From an uncultured Chthoniobacterales bacterium (lineage in GTDB: Bacteria; Verrucomicrobiota; Verrucomicrobiia; Chthoniobacterales; CALDSX01), in contig CALDSX010000047.1 of assembly GCA_937924445.1 (NCBI GenBank), positions 1-38,535 on the forward strand: a stretch of DNA of 38,535 nucleotides. The letters run 5' to 3'. A model generated the notes under the pieces. The model was not told where the DNA came from and ran no database searches. It worked only from the letters and a program-made list of their open reading frames with translations. A program made the translations under genes and the position numbers. Below are positions 1-8,249 of this stretch, one piece after another (position 1 is the stretch's first letter; every line of letters begins with the position of its first letter).

Positions 1-1
1 G

Positions 2-393
2 GAGCGGTTTCTCAAGGGCTACGAACAGATCGTTCGGGCGGGCTACGCGCAAAACCCAGTCGCGGCACTTCACGGCCCGAAAGGCAGGGGCCGCCGCCAG
101 CAGAGCAAGGCCCGCAACCCGCTCGACCGCTTCCGCGACCATCCCAATGAAATCCTCGCCTTCATGCGCGACTTCGCCGTGCCCTTCGACAATAACCAGT
201 CGGAAAGGGATTTGCGGATGATAAAGCTGCGCCAGAAATTTCCGGCACCTTTCGCAGCATCGAGGCACTCGTGGACTTCTGCCGCATCCGCGGCTACGTC
301 TCCACGGCACGCAAGAACGGCCTCAATGACTTGGATGCGTTGCAGCGCGTGTTCCTCGGCACCCCCTTCACGCCAGCGGTCAACACTTCGTGA
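2..393 (+). pseudogene. IS66-family transposase, C-terminal remnant with frameshift
   Basis: The frame starting at base 2 is open from the window edge and encodes the end of an IS66-type DDE transposase. It carries the family signature VPFDNNQSERDLRMIKLRQK, in which the Glu of NNQSERD is the last catalytic acid. After the codons for RQK the frame is lost. The expected continuation (ISGTFRS, then FCRIRGYVSTARKNG) resumes one base out of phase and ends at TGA 391-393. One A appears to be missing from the A run at 236-238. The 5' part lies outside the window. The element's right tip follows at 437-477. The gene is inactive unless the frameshift is a sequencing error or is bypassed. Confidence 0.9.
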
Positions 394-436
394 GTCTCGC
401 CCACGCGTCGGGTGCGTGCGCCCCGCCATTCACTCA

Positions 437-477
437 CAGGTAGCCGCCCCAAGGCGGGCGGCTACCTGAGCAGTTAC
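437..477 (+). mobile_element. Right end of the IS66-family element, with hairpin
   Basis: A perfect 12-bp inverted repeat (437-448 against 457-468, loop 449-456) is followed by GAGCAGTTAC ending at 477. Read inward from 477 on the minus strand, the tip begins GTAACTGCTCAGGT, and the GTAA start is what IS66-type ends usually show. The same tip recurs at 29565-29614. The hairpin lies about 45 bp past the transposase stop, so it may also stop transcription, although no T run follows it. The boundary at 477 is inferred from this shared sequence; no target duplication can be tested because the other end is outside the window. Confidence 0.7.
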
Positions 478-553
478 GATCTGAGATACCAATCCGAACG
501 TCGTCGAAATGTTTTTGGAAACTAGAATTTTCAAAAAGATGTTGTGTTTAATT

Positions 554-747
554 CTTTGCGTCTTGGCGTCTTTAGCGAAGCGGGCGTGAGATTCATGGCG
601 TTTCCTCCGGGGTTGGGAACAACTGCTGCATCAGGCCATTTTTGTGCAGCTTGAGGGTTTCGGCAGAAATCAGCTCGTCCAAGCTCGAAAGGCAGTCGGC
701 GATGCGTTGTTGCTTGGGGATTGGAGGCTCACGCAAAGACGCAAAGG
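554..747. repeat. Inverted ACGCAAAG-type repeats flanking an hsdS scrap
   Basis: The segment at 554-590 (CTTTGCGTCTTGGCGTC..., ending GCGTGAG) and the segment at 728-747 (CTCACGCAAAGACGCAAAGG) are imperfect inverted copies of one another. They bracket the 593-727 coding scrap. Each copy also contains a short tandem of the GACGCAAA unit. Such units are familiar as dispersed intergenic repeats in several environmental bacterial phyla, but I cannot count copies elsewhere in this genome. Whether they moved the scrap, or simply accumulated around a dead gene, is not decidable here. Confidence 0.55.
593..730 (-). pseudogene. Type I restriction specificity subunit (HsdS), C-terminal scrap
   Basis: Read leftward from about 730, one frame gives a tail typical of HsdS: PIPKQQRIADCLSSLDELI, then a Leu/Lys-rich stretch, then HKNGLMQQLFP and a stop at 593-595. 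The QQxIADCLSSLD and KxGLMQQLFP blocks are hallmarks of the conserved distal helix and C-terminus of type I S subunits. Only about 45 codons remain. The recognition domains are absent, replaced upstream by the repeat at 728-747. No hsdM or hsdR is present in the window. An ATGA overlap at the stop resembles the coupling usually seen to a following gene, but only a 21-codon frame follows. This is a relic. Confidence 0.8.
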
Positions 748-1079
748 AGGGGGCAGAGGAGGGCTTCGATGCGTGAGATTACATAATAAAAAATTCCTCG
801 CGATGACAAAATCTATCTTTGCTAACGCAGGCCGATGTTTGAGTTACAAACGGGAAATGCGGTGCGGAAACTTTTCATTCGGAACATGCAAGCCGAGGGA
901 CGGAGTGCACAACTCGAACCTGTTGAGTTTCTTCAGAAACGGCTGAAAGTGCGCCATCTTGCCTCTCTTGTTGCTGAAAAATTCGGCCGGGCTTTCTCGA
1001 ACCACATCGCCTTGGCGAATTATGAAATTTGGGATCAACCGAAAAGATAATTCTCGCTCATTTTGATTCATAAAATAGT
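748..1079. other. Intergenic region, no recognisable gene
   Basis: About 330 bp lie between the HsdS relic and the hairpin downstream of the PEP-CTERM gene. Short frames exist on both strands (for example 835-1050 forward and 844-1071 reverse), but their translations show no family motif, start context or composition that would support a gene. Given the relics on the left, this is probably decayed sequence. Confidence 0.5.
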
Positions 1080-1114
1080 GCGGGCGGGAGGAGCTAGCGG
1101 CTCTTCCCGCCCGC
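1080..1114 (-). terminator. Strong hairpin downstream of the PEP-CTERM gene
   Basis: A 10-bp perfect inverted repeat (GCGGGCGGGA at 1080-1089 against its complement at 1105-1114) has a 15-base loop. It lies 37 bp past the stop of the leftward gene at 1151. On the minus strand it is followed by ACTATTTTATGA, a weak U-containing tail. It may therefore act as an intrinsic terminator for that gene, though the tail is poor. Confidence 0.5.
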
Positions 1115-1150
1115 AGGTTGAATGATTAAGTTTTCTGAATGGCCGCTGAA

Positions 1151-1918
1151 TTAATTTTTGAAGCGACGTCGGAAGATAACCAACGTTGTCAGGCCACACA
1201 GGAGGGACGCCCAAGTGGCGGGCTCAGGGACAGCTTGCACGGTAACCATGTCAAAGCGCCATGTGCCTCCTCCATAATTTGAGGTCGTATTTCTGGCTAC
1301 TTCGTAGGCGGCATCACCACCGTAGGATGTTGTGCTGTTATTTTCAATAAACGAAATGGGGCTGAATACTGAAACCACTCGAAACCCAAAATTGGCATTG
1401 TTCAAGGCGGCTGTATCTGAGATCGTCACGGAGTTGTTATTAAACCAAGTATCCCCTGCATTGGCTGACGTGCCAAGACGCGTTGCACTGCCGAGTGTCC
1501 AATTGGTTCCACCATCGGTGGTGTAATCAAGCCGATACCACCGACTGGAGGTATTGCTGAGGCGAAGATCAAAAAAGATGTTCAATGCGCTGTAGGTTGG
1601 TGATGAATAGCCAGATGTGGAAACGTTAAATCGCACGCCGGCCGTGCCGCTTGCAGTGCCTTGCGCTGGGTATGTGGTCGTTTGGAAGGCACGGTTAGTG
1701 CCAGCGGTTGGGTCACTTGATCCGTTGCCTGAGAAACCGGTAGCTGGGTGCGTCGTGCCGCCGATGAGAGTAAGAGAACCATTCCCAATGCTCGGAGTGG
1801 CTGTAGTAAGATCGCCTGGTGTGATGTTATTGAAGTCCCATTGAGTAATGGTGATTTGAGCCTGGGCTCCAGCGATTGAGACGGCAACAAACGCCATCAT
1901 GAGAAGATATTTTTTCAT
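1151..1918 (-). CDS. PEP-CTERM sorting-domain surface protein
   Basis: This is a 255-residue exported protein. It has a Sec signal peptide (Lys-Lys start, hydrophobic core, AQA cleavage site near residue 20) and a C-terminal PEP-CTERM tail from about residue 230: VPEPATW, a hydrophobic helix, then FRRRFKN. In this family the tail is recognised by an exosortase that cuts at the VPEP motif and directs the protein to the surface or matrix. The body is rich in Ser, Thr, Gly, Asn and aromatics, has no recognised catalytic motif, and looks like a beta-sandwich surface protein. It is monocistronic. No exosortase is encoded nearby, which is normal because the enzyme usually acts on many scattered substrates. 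No clear Shine-Dalgarno precedes the ATG. Confidence 0.88.
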   Translation of the reverse strand: MKKYLLMMAFVAVSIAGAQAQITITQWDFNNITPGDLTTATPSIGNGSLTLIGGTTHPATGFSGNGSSDPTAGTNRAFQTTTYPAQGTASGTAGVRFNVSTSGYSSPTYSALNIFFDLRLSNTSSRWYRLDYTTDGGTNWTLGSATRLGTSANAGDTWFNNNSVTISDTAALNNANFGFRVVSVFSPISFIENNSTTSYGGDAAYEVARNTTSNYGGGTWRFDMVTVQAVPEPATWASLLCGLTTLVIFRRRFKN

Positions 1919-2245
1919 AGGATTTATTGTGACTGTTTTGGATCATTGAAGACGTCACCTCCACCTGACGCCTACAGGTTTTTATTCTTGAGACCCAACC
2001 GAATTAGGAAAATTCGTTTATGGTCTGGAGATATGGTTAAATTATGGAAGGACAAGCTGTAGGTAAAGGTTTTTAATGTAACAATGCTGTCACAATTCGG
2101 TGCGGATTAGTGCTCCGAGCATTTGACGGAAAGAGATTGTTCAAAAAGTTTTTGGAGCCAATGAATTTTTACCTGGACCGGCCTTAAATTGCGAGGCTCG
2201 GACACCCATTTTATATTTTGGGGCGAATTTCGGATCGTGTTCGGC
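1919..2245. other. Intergenic region between PEP-CTERM gene and ABC permease
   Basis: About 330 A+T-leaning bases separate two leftward genes. The promoter of the PEP-CTERM gene should lie here, but I could not single out convincing -35/-10 boxes. There is no tRNA-like or riboswitch-like fold and no credible coding frame. A 60-codon reverse frame that overlaps the permease end lacks any family signature. Confidence 0.45.
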
Positions 2246-3901
2246 TCATTTTTTTCGTGACTGCATCGCAACGAGGACGACTGTGCCAAGGATTACAGTG
2301 GCGGTGGTCATTGCCATGGCGAGAGAGATATTGCCCTGATCGAACTGATTAAAGATATAGCTGCCGATGGTCTGAACGCCGGGCGGGAGGAGAATGATCG
2401 AGGCGACCCAGTCGCGCATGCAAACGACAAAAGTGGTCATCCATGCGGCAAAAAGTCCTGGCCAAAGTAAGGGGAGAATGATGGCACTGAAAATCTTAGC
2501 CGGAGTAGCTCCGAAGAGGGCGGCTGCTTGTTCCATGTTGCTCCCGATTTGTCTCATTCCAGAGTCAGCAAAACGGAGGGCGTCGGATTGATAGAGAGCG
2601 AAGTAAGCGAGAGCGAGCAGCCAGATGGTGTTGTAGATTTCCAGAGTAACCCATGGCGCGTTCCATGCGAGAATAAAGGCGATGGCGGTAACGATTCGAG
2701 GGATCATGCGGGGTAACAACCCAAGCGAATCGAGCAGACTGGCGAGACAACCCGGAGCGCGATGCATTCCATAGGCAACAAGTGCTCCTAGAGTGACACA
2801 GAAGCTGGCTGTGCCAGCGCTGAGGAGGAGGCTGGTTGTCAGAGCCTGAAAAGATCCGGAGCCAGGTGCAAAAAGTTTGGTGTAGTGCTCAAAGGTCCAA
2901 CGAAGACCGACATCACCGGCGCCCCAATTTTCCACAAGGCTGGTAGCAATAATAACCCCGTTAGGGATTCCGGCACCGATAAAGAAAAGGAAAAGGAACC
3001 AGCTCCAAGCGAGCGCAGATCCGAGAGCGCCGAGAGATGTTTCCCGTCCTGGTGAAGGGCGCGTGCGACCGACGGGATGGCGTGAAATAAGGATTCGCCC
3101 CAGGGAAATGAGCGCTACAGCTCCGACACATAGCAGGACAGACAAGGCCGTGGCCAGTGGGAGATCCACGGGCCAGCTCGTAGCGTAAGCGTAGATTTCA
3201 GCGGGGAGCAGAGGAAGGTTTGAGCGAGGGCCCATGACCGCGGGGACACCGAAGTTTGAAATAGCGTCAAGGAAGACAAGAATTCCTGAATTGACAACTG
3301 CGGGTGCGACCAGTGGTAGCAAGATTTTGAGGAAGGTGACGGAGCGTGAAGCCCCAAGCGAGGCAGCCGCATCCTCAAGCCGAGTGGGGATGCCGCGTAA
3401 AACCGCCTCGATGGCCAATGCAACGCCCCCGAAAGAAGCAAGAACCATGACGAAAGTAACTCCCCAAAAGCTGAAAAAGAGCGATCGGATGCCATCCGGA
3501 AATCCGCCCATGAGGAGATCGGCAAAGCCTCCCGGCTGCATAGCGAGCACGTAAGCCAGTGCGTTGATGTAGGCGGGGCTCATCAGAGGAACCAGCAGAA
3601 GAATCCGGGCCCATTTTTTTCCAGGCATGTTTGTGCGCGCGAGGAGCCAACCGCACGGGATGCCAAGCAGCCAGGCGCCGAGTGTGGTGGAAAGCCCCCA
3701 GAGGAGAGAGTTCAGAAGCATTTCGCCTAGACCGGGCGTTTGCCACATGCTAAAATAGACCTCGAACCATTTGCCCGGCATGCCGCCGATGAGCCCAGGC
3801 CGGATGCTTTCGACGAAAAGCACTGTGATCGGATAGCCGATGGTAAGCCCCAGCGCACTAAGCCCGAGCACTAGGAAAAAGCGGGCGGTTTTTGGGTTCA
3901 T
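2246..3901 (-). CDS. ABC transporter permease, double-domain (Fe3+/AEP/PotBC-like class)
   Basis: This is a 551-residue integral membrane protein with about twelve hydrophobic segments arranged as two fused binding-protein-dependent permease domains. Each half has an EAA-type cytoplasmic loop: LEDAAASLGASRSVTFLKI in the first half and MEQAAALFGATPAKIFSAI in the second. Fused two-domain permeases of this length are typical of FbpB/SfuB iron importers and of aminoethylphosphonate-type importers. It forms the membrane channel for the binding lipoprotein and ATPase encoded just upstream. Its ATG overlaps the stop of the binding-protein gene by 4 nt (3898-3901), indicating translational coupling. 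The substrate cannot be fixed from sequence. Confidence 0.88.
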   Translation of the reverse strand: MNPKTARFFLVLGLSALGLTIGYPITVLFVESIRPGLIGGMPGKWFEVYFSMWQTPGLGEMLLNSLLWGLSTTLGAWLLGIPCGWLLARTNMPGKKWARILLLVPLMSPAYINALAYVLAMQPGGFADLLMGGFPDGIRSLFFSFWGVTFVMVLASFGGVALAIEAVLRGIPTRLEDAAASLGASRSVTFLKILLPLVAPAVVNSGILVFLDAISNFGVPAVMGPRSNLPLLPAEIYAYATSWPVDLPLATALSVLLCVGAVALISLGRILISRHPVGRTRPSPGRETSLGALGSALAWSWFLFLFFIGAGIPNGVIIATSLVENWGAGDVGLRWTFEHYTKLFAPGSGSFQALTTSLLLSAGTASFCVTLGALVAYGMHRAPGCLASLLDSLGLLPRMIPRIVTAIAFILAWNAPWVTLEIYNTIWLLALAYFALYQSDALRFADSGMRQIGSNMEQAAALFGATPAKIFSAIILPLLWPGLFAAWMTTFVVCMRDWVASIILLPPGVQTIGSYIFNQFDQGNISLAMAMTTATVILGTVVLVAMQSRKK

Positions 3902-4899
3902 GGTTTGATGACGGCGCGTTCGATTTCGTATTGAAAACGACGGATCACTTGCTTCTGGTTCTGAAGAGCGGCGATTGGATCAAACGGTAGGGATTCTGGC
4001 ACAGCGAAGCGACGCCGCACCGTGCTGAGAGGCAGGTCGCGAAGTGCGGGGATAAGGTGATCGGCGGCGATTTTTTCCTGCGCATCGCGAGTAAAACAGT
4101 GATCCACGAACCGTTCCGCATCGGGGATGCGGCGACTCGATGCAAGAATAGCCACTGGCCGGAAGACGTAGAGACATCCTTCTGGCGGAAAATGGATTTC
4201 CAATGACTCGCCTTTGGCGATTTCGCGGCAAATGATGTAGTCCGCAGCACAATATACGGCGTCATAGGCACCGATCGAAAGCCCCGTGACGGCTTGGCTA
4301 TTGGCCCCGACGATTTCGAAACCACGGTGTCGGGCATTTTTGAACAAGTCCCAAAATCCCTCGCCAAGCAGATCGCGAAGGGCGAGCAGAAAATCGCCCG
4401 CCGTGCCAGAGCGCGACGGTGACGGCATAGCGACACGTCCGCGCCCGTTTTGCAAACCCTCCGCGAGGACACCGCGCCAGGTGCTGGTGGGATCGGTTTC
4501 GCCCCTACGAAAGGCGATGCCCACAGCCGCCGCACCGGTGGCGTGGTAATACCCCTCAGGATCGGACCAGCCAGGTTTTGGGTATTCGAGCCCGGCAGGA
4601 CGATAGTGGTGGAGGCGTCCGGCAAGTTTGAGTCCCACCATGGGCGTTTCAGCCGCAATTAGAAGCACATCAGCTCTGGGGTTGTATTTCTCAGCTTCCA
4701 CCTTCGCCATTATTTGACCTGTGGTGGCCGAGAAGAGTTCTACTTTCACTCCGGTGTTTTCTTCGAAAGAACGACAGATCTTTTCGGCAAGAGGACGTGG
4801 GCCGGCGCTGTAAACGACTAACTTTCCTTCTCCGGACCCACCGCAGGCGCTGAGAAAAGCAGCAACGCAGAAAATGAAAATCCATAAGGTTGGTTTCAT
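3898..4899 (-). CDS. ABC transporter substrate-binding lipoprotein
   Basis: This is a 333-residue periplasmic binding protein with a lipoprotein signal (hydrophobic core then LSAC, lipidated Cys at residue 19). The mature start KLVVYSAGPRPLAEKI and the stretch FEENTGVKVEL with SGTAGDFLLAL are typical of the AfuA/FbpA-like binding-protein superfamily (iron(III), 2-aminoethylphosphonate, some thiamine binders). The paired tyrosines that many Fe3+-binding members use are not obvious in the expected C-terminal part; the region reads VYCAADYIICREIAKG. Iron is therefore not assured. It overlaps its neighbours on both sides by 4 nt and belongs to the same leftward operon. Confidence 0.85.
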   Translation of the reverse strand: MKPTLWIFIFCVAAFLSACGGSGEGKLVVYSAGPRPLAEKICRSFEENTGVKVELFSATTGQIMAKVEAEKYNPRADVLLIAAETPMVGLKLAGRLHHYRPAGLEYPKPGWSDPEGYYHATGAAAVGIAFRRGETDPTSTWRGVLAEGLQNGRGRVAMPSPSRSGTAGDFLLALRDLLGEGFWDLFKNARHRGFEIVGANSQAVTGLSIGAYDAVYCAADYIICREIAKGESLEIHFPPEGCLYVFRPVAILASSRRIPDAERFVDHCFTRDAQEKIAADHLIPALRDLPLSTVRRRFAVPESLPFDPIAALQNQKQVIRRFQYEIERAVIKP

Positions 4900-5888
4900 G
4901 CACTCCCTCCAAAAGAACGCCGAGCCGATTGGGCAAACCGCGCTGAAGCTGGAGAGCCGGGTGCGAGAGCTTCTGGAGAATAGCCTCGCAGCAACTCACC
5001 CGAGTGCGTCTCTATGGTGACCTCGTAACGCCCTCCTACGTAGCGGGAGATCAAGCAGTGCCCCTGTAACACATCGAATCCGGGAGGTATATCACCCGCC
5101 CCGCCGGGATAAATCTCAACCGATTCGCGTCGGAGCATGAAAGCCCCGTTATTAAGAATGTTTGCCGCACCGAGAAAGGTGGCGACGAAAGCGTTTGCGG
5201 GGTTGATATAAATTTCTTCCGGGGTGGCTTCTTGTTCAATGCGTCCGTTACGCATAACGGCCACGCGATGGGCTACAGTGAGAGCTTCTGTTTGATCATG
5301 TGTCACGTAGAGAGCGGTTATTCCGAGAGAACGCACCATGCGAGCAATTTCATCGCGCAGTTCGTCGCGCATGCGGGCGTCCAAGGCGCTGAGCGGTTCG
5401 TCGAGAAGCAGCAAACGGGGTTCAACTACGATTGCTCGGGCGATAGCCACGCGTTGCTGTTGGCCACCAGATAATTGGGTGGGGTAATCATTTTCCCGTC
5501 CGGCCAGGCCGACGCGTTCGAGGGCTTGGCGGGCTTTGGCTTCGCGATCCGCACGGTTAAACCCATGCAGTTCAAGGCCGAAGCCGACGTTGCGCCCTAT
5601 CGTCATATGTGGCCAGAGGCTGAAGTCTTGGAATACCATGCCAAAACCCCTCCGCCGCGGGGGAACGTGGAGTGGACCATCATCCAGGGGTTGACCATCG
5701 CAAGTCAACCGACCGGAGTCAGCTTTAAGGAACCCGGCCGCAATGTTGAGCAAAGATGTTTTTCCGCAGCCTGATTCCCCAAGCAACGCAACGCATTCGC
5801 CTCGGGCAAGCCCAAGCGTCACACCGTCAAGAACCTTTTTGTCTCCAAAACTTTTTTCGATGCTTTCAAAACGCAGAAAGAAAGACAT
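4896..5888 (-). CDS. ABC transporter ATP-binding protein (PotA/FbpC-like)
   Basis: This is a 330-residue ATPase and the first gene of the importer operon. Walker A is GESGCGKTS (residues 37-45), the signature is LSGGQQQRVA (139-148), Walker B is LLLLDEPLSALD (159-170) and the switch histidine is at 197. About 90 C-terminal residues resemble the TOBE-type regulatory domain of PotA/FbpC/UgpC ATPases. I chose the ATG at 5888 because homologues start immediately before the first strand. An in-frame TTG at 5939 would add 17 residues of unlike composition. The stop overlaps the next start by 4 nt. Together with the downstream lipoprotein and fused permease it makes a complete importer. Confidence 0.9.
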   Translation of the reverse strand: MSFFLRFESIEKSFGDKKVLDGVTLGLARGECVALLGESGCGKTSLLNIAAGFLKADSGRLTCDGQPLDDGPLHVPPRRRGFGMVFQDFSLWPHMTIGRNVGFGLELHGFNRADREAKARQALERVGLAGRENDYPTQLSGGQQQRVAIARAIVVEPRLLLLDEPLSALDARMRDELRDEIARMVRSLGITALYVTHDQTEALTVAHRVAVMRNGRIEQEATPEEIYINPANAFVATFLGAANILNNGAFMLRRESVEIYPGGAGDIPPGFDVLQGHCLISRYVGGRYEVTIETHSGELLRGYSPEALAPGSPASARFAQSARRSFGGSA

Positions 5889-5999
5889 TTTTAAAAGTTG
5901 GCGACCGAAACTGCCAGAGCAAGGAGGGATATGTGACAATTACGTAACAAAACCAGAAATCTCTTGCGTCAACTTAAGCGATTGTGGGATGGATAAAGC

Positions 6000-7328
6000 A
6001 TGTGTATATGTTTTCGAAAGCTTAATATAATCAGCTCTGCGATTGCTTTCTTCGGGGCATTCATCGTTTCAGCACAAGTCAAAGCAGATGAAGCATCTGT
6101 TTATTTGACATTCCGTGGGGCCAAGCCTGGAATTGCGGAGGTGTGCATATCGGATGCCAAGATTCAAAATGTACGCCGCCTTGGTCCAGACCAGCTCAGT
6201 GAGCCGTTTAAAATTGTTTCGCTTGCGCAGAAAGATGGGAGGGTGGTGGTCTTCGCGGCAGTTGGCGGTAAAGAAGCGCCGGCATTGGAGATCATCTCTC
6301 TGCCGGAAAACATTTCGCGTTCTCTGCCGCTAAGGGCAGAAATCAGTGATCTCTCGCTGGCTGGAGAGCACGTTATTGTGGCTGCAAGCAAGGGGCTTTT
6401 CTACAAAATTTCCTCCGAAGGAAAGATCATCGCAGAATTTAATGCCCGCAAGAAGCTCAATCCACCGGGGCGCAAAGGAGAACATATTCGACCGTTGCCG
6501 GACGGGAAACGGGCGTTGGTGAGTTTTCAAAAAGACGATGACAACTCACCAGCCAAGGGGCAGCGGCTCATGCTTTTGGATCTCGAATCTTTTGAACCGC
6601 TTGAGGACATTCTTTTACCGCGTAACAAGCCAGAGTTACATCTTCCGAATGATCCGCGAGATCAAGGGCCAGGACCTGAAGTTGTTGTGTTTTTCCCTGA
6701 GAGCGGAATAGTGGCAGTAACTCTCGATCTCTACGGGGCGGTTTTGTTTGCCAAATTGTCTGATCTGTCCTCTGGCGTCTTAGGAGCGGCGGATGTTGTA
6801 TCGAGTGCCGCCGACGGCTCTTTTGGAACGGCCTTCCCGGATCGGGTGTTGTCTTTTACCAAGGGGGAACGTGACTGGCTGCTGGTTTCCAACGCTTCAC
6901 CAAATGGCGGATTTGCATTATTCGACGCCACCGCACGCCGAATGGTCCGACATTTTAAAGCCAAAGCCGGCGCGGAGATGCCCGTCCAGTGCGGAGAACG
7001 TATCGCGAGCGTGATTTCTGGAAAAACCAAGATCCGCACGGCGGAAGATGTAAAAAAGACATTTCACCCCGCGAGAGAACTTCATATTTTCGATTTTCCT
7101 CAGCCCAGTTCCGCATCGAAGGATTTTGTGACTGGCATCGTCCATCGAGTTCTGCCGTTGCCGTTTGACCCTGTAAACATTCTGGCCATTTCAGAGAATG
7201 TTATCTTTGTCACAGGGAACGACGAGAATGGGGCCTTTTGTGTTCTCCTTGATCCCGCGACAGGAGAATTACTTGCCTCATCCCCGCTTCCCGGTCCCCC
7301 GACTCGTGCCTCCTTGGTAAAGCGGTAA
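6000..7328 (+). CDS. Exported beta-propeller-like protein of unknown function
   Basis: This 442-residue protein begins with a short basic stretch, a hydrophobic segment (residues about 9-28) and an Ala-Gln-Val-Lys-Ala-Asp region that could be a signal-peptide site, so it is probably periplasmic. The rest consists of repeated short hydrophobic strands with alternations such as VVVFAAVGGKE, ALVSFQKDDD, GIVAVTLDLYG and DWLLVSNASPNGGFALFDA. This is typical of a YVTN/WD-like propeller, though no single repeat is canonical. It is divergent from the ABC importer; the 111-bp gap must hold both promoters. I do not recognise the family. A role in binding or sensing linked to the importer is only a neighbourhood guess. 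Confidence 0.75.
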   Translation: MCICFRKLNIISSAIAFFGAFIVSAQVKADEASVYLTFRGAKPGIAEVCISDAKIQNVRRLGPDQLSEPFKIVSLAQKDGRVVVFAAVGGKEAPALEIISLPENISRSLPLRAEISDLSLAGEHVIVAASKGLFYKISSEGKIIAEFNARKKLNPPGRKGEHIRPLPDGKRALVSFQKDDDNSPAKGQRLMLLDLESFEPLEDILLPRNKPELHLPNDPRDQGPGPEVVVFFPESGIVAVTLDLYGAVLFAKLSDLSSGVLGAADVVSSAADGSFGTAFPDRVLSFTKGERDWLLVSNASPNGGFALFDATARRMVRHFKAKAGAEMPVQCGERIASVISGKTKIRTAEDVKKTFHPARELHIFDFPQPSSASKDFVTGIVHRVLPLPFDPVNILAISENVIFVTGNDENGAFCVLLDPATGELLASSPLPGPPTRASLVKR

Positions 7329-7361
7329 ACCAGGCAGTAGAGGTCTAAAAACGCTCTTATC

Positions 7362-7844
7362 CTATTCGTGACCACGACCGCCGCCGCGCCATCCGGCATT
7401 TCCAGTCAACCCTTTTTCGTAAACGTGAGCAGGTTTTCCTGCGCGACTATTTTTCGTTAAAGGAGCAAAGAAAATGGTAATGGCCAGCGCCAACCCGGCC
7501 CCGAGACCAACCAATAGCGGCACCGAACTGCGTCGAGCGGCCACCTGCCAAAACCAACGCCAGTGCAGCACTAGATGGGCAAATATCAGCGCAATAAATC
7601 CGTAAGCGAACCACGTATGAATATCACCCCACTCGTGTCTCGACAATCCATAAGCAAAAAGGCCACGACCGCCTCTGGAGCCGGGCGGCAGCCGCAAAGC
7701 CAAGAGCAATCCGCTGCCTGATAATACACAGAAAACCAGCTAGAGAGCGGCATTAAGTATTCGAGGCAAAAAAGATCGGGCAAACCTGCCGAAAGAGGGT
7801 TTGGCTGGTAGCGAGGACGAGAGGGTGGTTTTTTGGTTATTCAT
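7362..7844 (-). pseudogene. DUF4405-type membrane protein interrupted by an amber codon
   Basis: One leftward frame from the ATG at 7844 to the stop at 7362-7364 encodes a DUF4405-like protein (cytochrome b561-like four-helix fold in the family). After a basic N-terminus it has a hydrophobic helix, then LPPGSRGG, GLSRHEWGDIH, the helix WFAYGFIALIFAHLVLHWRW and a third helix. The conserved His residues of SRHEWGDIHTW and LVLHWRW are present. The frame is broken by TAG at 7740-7742, inside the first helix. A single base change from a sense codon would explain it. Translation upstream of the TAG (FARSFLPRILNAAL) and downstream (LVFCVLSGSGLLL) reads as one helix. It is either a recent pseudogene or a sequencing error. 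An upstream start, MVTSD, is also possible. Confidence 0.8.
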
Positions 7845-7911
7845 ATCGGATGTCACCATCACAAAACACCGTCCACGCCGCTTTGGCTGCGAATACTCTT
7901 TAAGAAGGTGG

Positions 7912-8229
7912 TTAGGAATACCGCGTGTCTTTAAGTGGATCTGTCTCGAACTCCAAAACCAAAGTTTGCCCAACAGCTGGTGCAATGATCACCTCCTGCA
8001 ATTTTATGTAAACAGGGTTGTTGAGTGCGTAGAGCATTTTTTCTCGAGTTTCAAATTCTGTGGAGATAAAAAAATCCCACTCTTGATCTTGGGGAATACG
8101 TTTACCGCAGCGAACAGTCCGGATTTCTTGCAGCCGCAGGAGATGCACGCGGGTTTCGCGCAGCAATACCTCCATTTGGACGTCAGACAGAGGGCCCTTC
8201 AGCTTGTGCAGAGAGATGCGTTGCACCAT
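7912..8229 (-). CDS. Dabb-domain (stress-responsive A/B barrel) protein
   Basis: This small protein of about 105 residues matches the Dabb pattern: an N-terminal MVQRISLHKLK strand, a Glu/Leu-rich helix, a central VRCGKRIPQDQEWDFFISTEF strand pair, FETREKMLYALNNPVYIKL, and a final VVxEFE-like strand (LVLEFETDP). Dabb proteins form dimeric ferredoxin-like barrels; many have no known activity. I start it at the ATG at 8229 because homologues begin with this strand. A TTG at 8253 that overlaps the nuoA stop (TTGA) would add eight residues and would fit the 4-nt coupling seen elsewhere here, so the start remains open. It lies directly after nuoA. Confidence 0.7.
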   Translation of the reverse strand: MVQRISLHKLKGPLSDVQMEVLLRETRVHLLRLQEIRTVRCGKRIPQDQEWDFFISTEFETREKMLYALNNPVYIKLQEVIIAPAVGQTLVLEFETDPLKDTRYS

Positions 8230-8249
8230 GATCGGGCAGCAGAATTCAC

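Noticed and set aside
835-1071. Overlapping forward and reverse small frames (71 and 75 codons)
   Set aside because: Neither has a recognisable motif, ribosome site or export signal. They lie in decayed sequence between relics, so neither is reported as a gene.
5232-5774. Forward frames opposite the ABC ATPase gene
   Set aside because: They are antisense shadows of a clear ATPase gene with all its motifs on the other strand.
5889-5939. TTG start at 5939 for the ABC ATPase
   Set aside because: It would add 17 residues that do not resemble the family. The internal ATG at 5888 sits where homologues start.
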